This document shows, piece by piece, positions 61,583-64,000 of a stretch of DNA of 64,000 nt. Positions within the stretch are counted from its first letter, which is position 1; the number at the start of each line of letters is the position of its first letter. Source of the stretch: Phlebopus portentosus (Eukaryota > Basidiomycota > Agaricomycetes > Boletales > Boletinellaceae); contig JAYXKI010000015.1 of NCBI GenBank assembly GCA_037892935.1, positions 620,001-684,000 of the forward strand, read 5' to 3'. The translations under genes and the position numbers were made by a program. The notes under the pieces were generated by a model. That model did not search any database. It saw only the letters and a program-made list of their open reading frames with translations, and was not told the origin of the DNA.

Positions 61583-63738
61583 CCTGACATCTAACCGGAG
61601 TCGGAGCGGGAGTTGTGAATAGTGTGGAGACGGACGTCTCATATATAGCTGACGACCTCGTAACGGAGACTCGGAGTTTCTCAAAGGGTCGTCGTCATGA
61701 AACTATAAAACAACGGATCCAATTTTGCCCCTTTTGATCCCGTATTGCAGGGCCGGATTTCAAGTGCTGGGGATGATTTCGGCTCTGTATGTAGAAAAAT
61801 AGGCAACGCTAAGAGCTCGCGGCATCATGTGTGGAATGAATTGCGATCCTAATCCGTAATCAATAGGCAAAGTCGGGAGACCGGGTTCTTTACTTTCTGA
61901 TGCAACATGTCCTGAAATAGGAGCCGGTTTCCGAGGGAATTTCTCTGGAAGTATTTGTTATATCGGGATCACTTCTGTCCGTCTTGATCCAAGACTCTAA
62001 ACTCCTCTAACGAAACAACAGGTAAGGACATGCGGCCGCGTTGGGTCTGGAGCTGTCCAAGATGGCCACGTCCTGAACATTGACAATTTGCGCCCGTCCT
62101 ATTCTCTGGTAACAATCGATCTTGTCGACCGATGAAGACATCGGAGATCAATAAAACGTATTACTGTAATTTGTCTCGACACCTGGTGCCGAGATCTCAA
62201 TCGACAATCGGACTAGAGAATGATCACTTCTGCGCGTCAGGCTCGTTGCACATGTCTCTATAAAATCACACAAAACACTTGACATTATTCTTCCCGAAGC
62301 AGGCGTGCTCACTTTATGAACTGGGATTTAGAAAACTTGAAATGACTTGGAGTTGGGTTCTCTTCGTGACGTGCATAGGTGTAGAACCCTCGGCTGAAAG
62401 ACAATCAATCAGCTCGTCCGCTGAACTCGATATGTATGTATATTACGAGGCGCTGGAGCCTTTCACACCATCTGGACGATGGACCGATACACTTCCTCAT
62501 TGTCCACCCTCGCTATTCACCCTGGTAACCAACTTTCGTTCCGTCTCCCACAAACCCAAGGCAGTTCTAAGCAGATATCCCACGAAATTGCTTCTGGAGA
62601 ATTACCGACACTGATTCAGCTATTCGTAGCTTACGCAAGTGTGCAAGACACTTCTTGTCTATGCCAGGTGACAAGGATACATATATAACTGATTTTCAAA
62701 ATGACGCTTAGCGATCATATGGAATATCGCAGAATTTAGTAAGGAATGCTGGGTGCCGCTTCTACCGGTCATGCTTTGCTTGGATTGAGCGGAATTTGCA
62801 AACCGAATCTGGGGCAGGACAGGAAATGGAGGAACTCGATTCGCGTTCGTTCTTTGCTTTGCTAGGCACGGTCAACTAATCGAAACGAGTCCTAATCCGG
62901 ATAATCGCTTAGAAAGTGGCATAAATCAAAAATTGGTGGTGTAAAGGGCGATCTGAGAGCGGCTATCAGGTCATTTGACCGTCGAGAATTGGGATACTGT
63001 GAATTTCAGTATTTTATGAATGGCAGGGCGTGAACACATCCAGAAAATAAACGTTACACGTAAAGGCGAGTCGGATTAAATCGATAGCGGGATTCCGAGA
63101 TAATTTCCCTCGCTATTCTCACTCGAAAAGGGCTTCAGAGTTATGCCATACCGAATCTCAGTCATGGTTCCTGCGCCTAATTCTACCAATAAATCTGATG
63201 CGCATAGCTGAGGGAGAAAAGGACTCATCTCTAAATAAACACCGACTCTCCTCAAACGCGTCACGGGAATCGCAAAGATCGTTCGCATATTGATTGAAGT
63301 CATCGCGTTGTGAGCATATCTTCGCTCTGATCTGATGATCAGGCAATGTGTAGGAAGACTAGAGTCGATTATGATGGCTATTTATCGGAATAATGGTAAT
63401 CACGGATCACCTAGGATTCATAAAGGAGAGTTCTTCATCACCATTACGTTCCTTTCTTGAGTGGCACAGTCACGGTATCACTGATGAGATGTGCTATCAG
63501 TTACCGTGGGCAAGAGAAGAGGACAACTCATCCCCAGAGCAAAACAAGGACAGTCCAGAACATGTTACTTTGAGATATTGTATTCTATTTCCACCACTTT
63601 GATTCTTGATCAAGAAGTAACCGTAGTGCGAGGGCAATACAAGCGAGTAAAAAAACATGAATCTTTGACGGCCTGAGACAAAGGATGCTTAGTAATACTG
63701 ATTCTTAGTCATCCTTCCCTAAACCACTGTTGTCGCCT
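61583..63738. other. No supported gene
   Basis: About 2.1 kb. A plus-strand frame at 62279-62614 and a minus-strand frame at 63076-63303 are open but without domain or splice support. Confidence 0.35.
61640..61648 (-). promoter_or_regulatory. Possible TATA box of the seven-helix gene
   Basis: Reads CTATATATG on the minus strand, about 60 bp upstream of the ATG at 61582. Confidence 0.4.
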
Positions 63739-64000
63739 TCAGTCAGTGACTACAACATCGAACAACTCGTCCTCTTCAACGACGACGCGGACGATTGCCT
63801 CTGTTTCTCGCTCATCGTACACGACGGCCGCAATGCGAGAGTCTAACTTTGCGTTCCCGGCGCAGAACAGAGCCTGTGTATGTATAACGTCTCAGCTCTA
63901 CGATAGAAGAGGTGAGTAAGCTCGATCTCTCGTGGCTTCGTCGTGTCGTTGCTGACGACGTTCTCGATTAACTTCGATCACCGACAATTTTAAGCACTCG
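63739..64000 (-). CDS. 3' end of an unidentified gene, cut by the window edge
   Basis: A terminal exon (63739-63873) follows a good acceptor (ATACACAG) and encodes a clean 44-residue C-terminus: ALFCAGNAKLDSRIAAVVY, then DERETEAIVRV, then an acidic end VVEEDELFDVVVTD and TGA. An upstream exon end (ECLKLS, donor GTGATC near 63976) would fit in phase. The mix of beta-like hydrophobic and acidic residues suggests a folded domain, but the family cannot be named from this piece. Confidence 0.5.

Noticed and set aside
1..64000. CRISPR arrays, tRNA or rRNA genes
   Set aside because: No regular repeat-spacer pattern, cloverleaf B-box context or rRNA sequence was recognised; the genome is eukaryotic. 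A tRNA scan was not possible.

Overview
The window looks like nuclear DNA of a filamentous basidiomycete (Agaricomycetes). Genes are split by many short GT-AG introns of about 48-60 bp. The set includes an orsellinic-acid-type non-reducing polyketide synthase, a DUF6533 seven-helix protein, a GH79 glucuronidase, a siderophore (SIT) transporter and a PMC1-like calcium ATPase. I found no tRNA, rRNA or CRISPR array. Gene models were built by hand: open frames were joined at GT-AG introns until conserved family motifs became continuous.

Layout. 1-6.7 kb: a C2H2 zinc-finger gene (2519-4081, +), a decayed copy of its 5' flank before it, a decayed copy of the gene after it (4.68-5.76 kb), and a small disordered-protein gene with an in-frame TGA. 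6.9-17.7 kb: homogentisate 1,2-dioxygenase and a SAT-KS-AT-PT-ACP-ACP-TE polyketide synthase, both on the minus strand and in tandem. 19.5-20.4 kb: a small protein with one unusual zinc finger. 21.3-25.3 kb: P-type Ca2+-ATPase (-). 26.6-28.8 kb: SIT siderophore transporter (-). 29.5-30.3 kb: DUF4112 protein (-). 31.0-32.2 kb: Tyr/Pro/Ser-rich unknown protein (+). 32.4-34.2 kb: secreted GH79 enzyme (-). 34.9-40.2 kb: a transposon-like element with about 450-bp terminal inverted repeats. It carries a broken genomic copy of the C-terminal half of the cohesin gene SMC1, itself split by a 1.8-kb GC-rich insert. 40.5-42.1 kb: a second full C2H2 gene (-), paralogous to the first. 43.1-45.1 kb: DUF6533 membrane protein (-). 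46.1-48.0 kb: DHA2-type MFS exporter (-). 49.4-51.4 kb: relics that may belong to the same C2H2 family. 54.0-56.4 kb: large Q/P-rich unknown protein (+). 60.2-61.6 kb: seven-helix membrane protein (-). 63.7-64.0 kb: 3' end of an unidentified minus-strand gene.

How the parts may work together. The synthase is the only recognisable secondary-metabolism core gene. The dioxygenase opens hydroquinone-type aromatic rings and the DHA2 exporter could move small molecules, but I see no P450, FAD monooxygenase or methyltransferase, so a full pathway is not shown. The most unusual items are the inverted-repeat element carrying SMC1 sequence and the dispersed C2H2 family, with two intact genes whose first exons are the same length, plus decaying copies.
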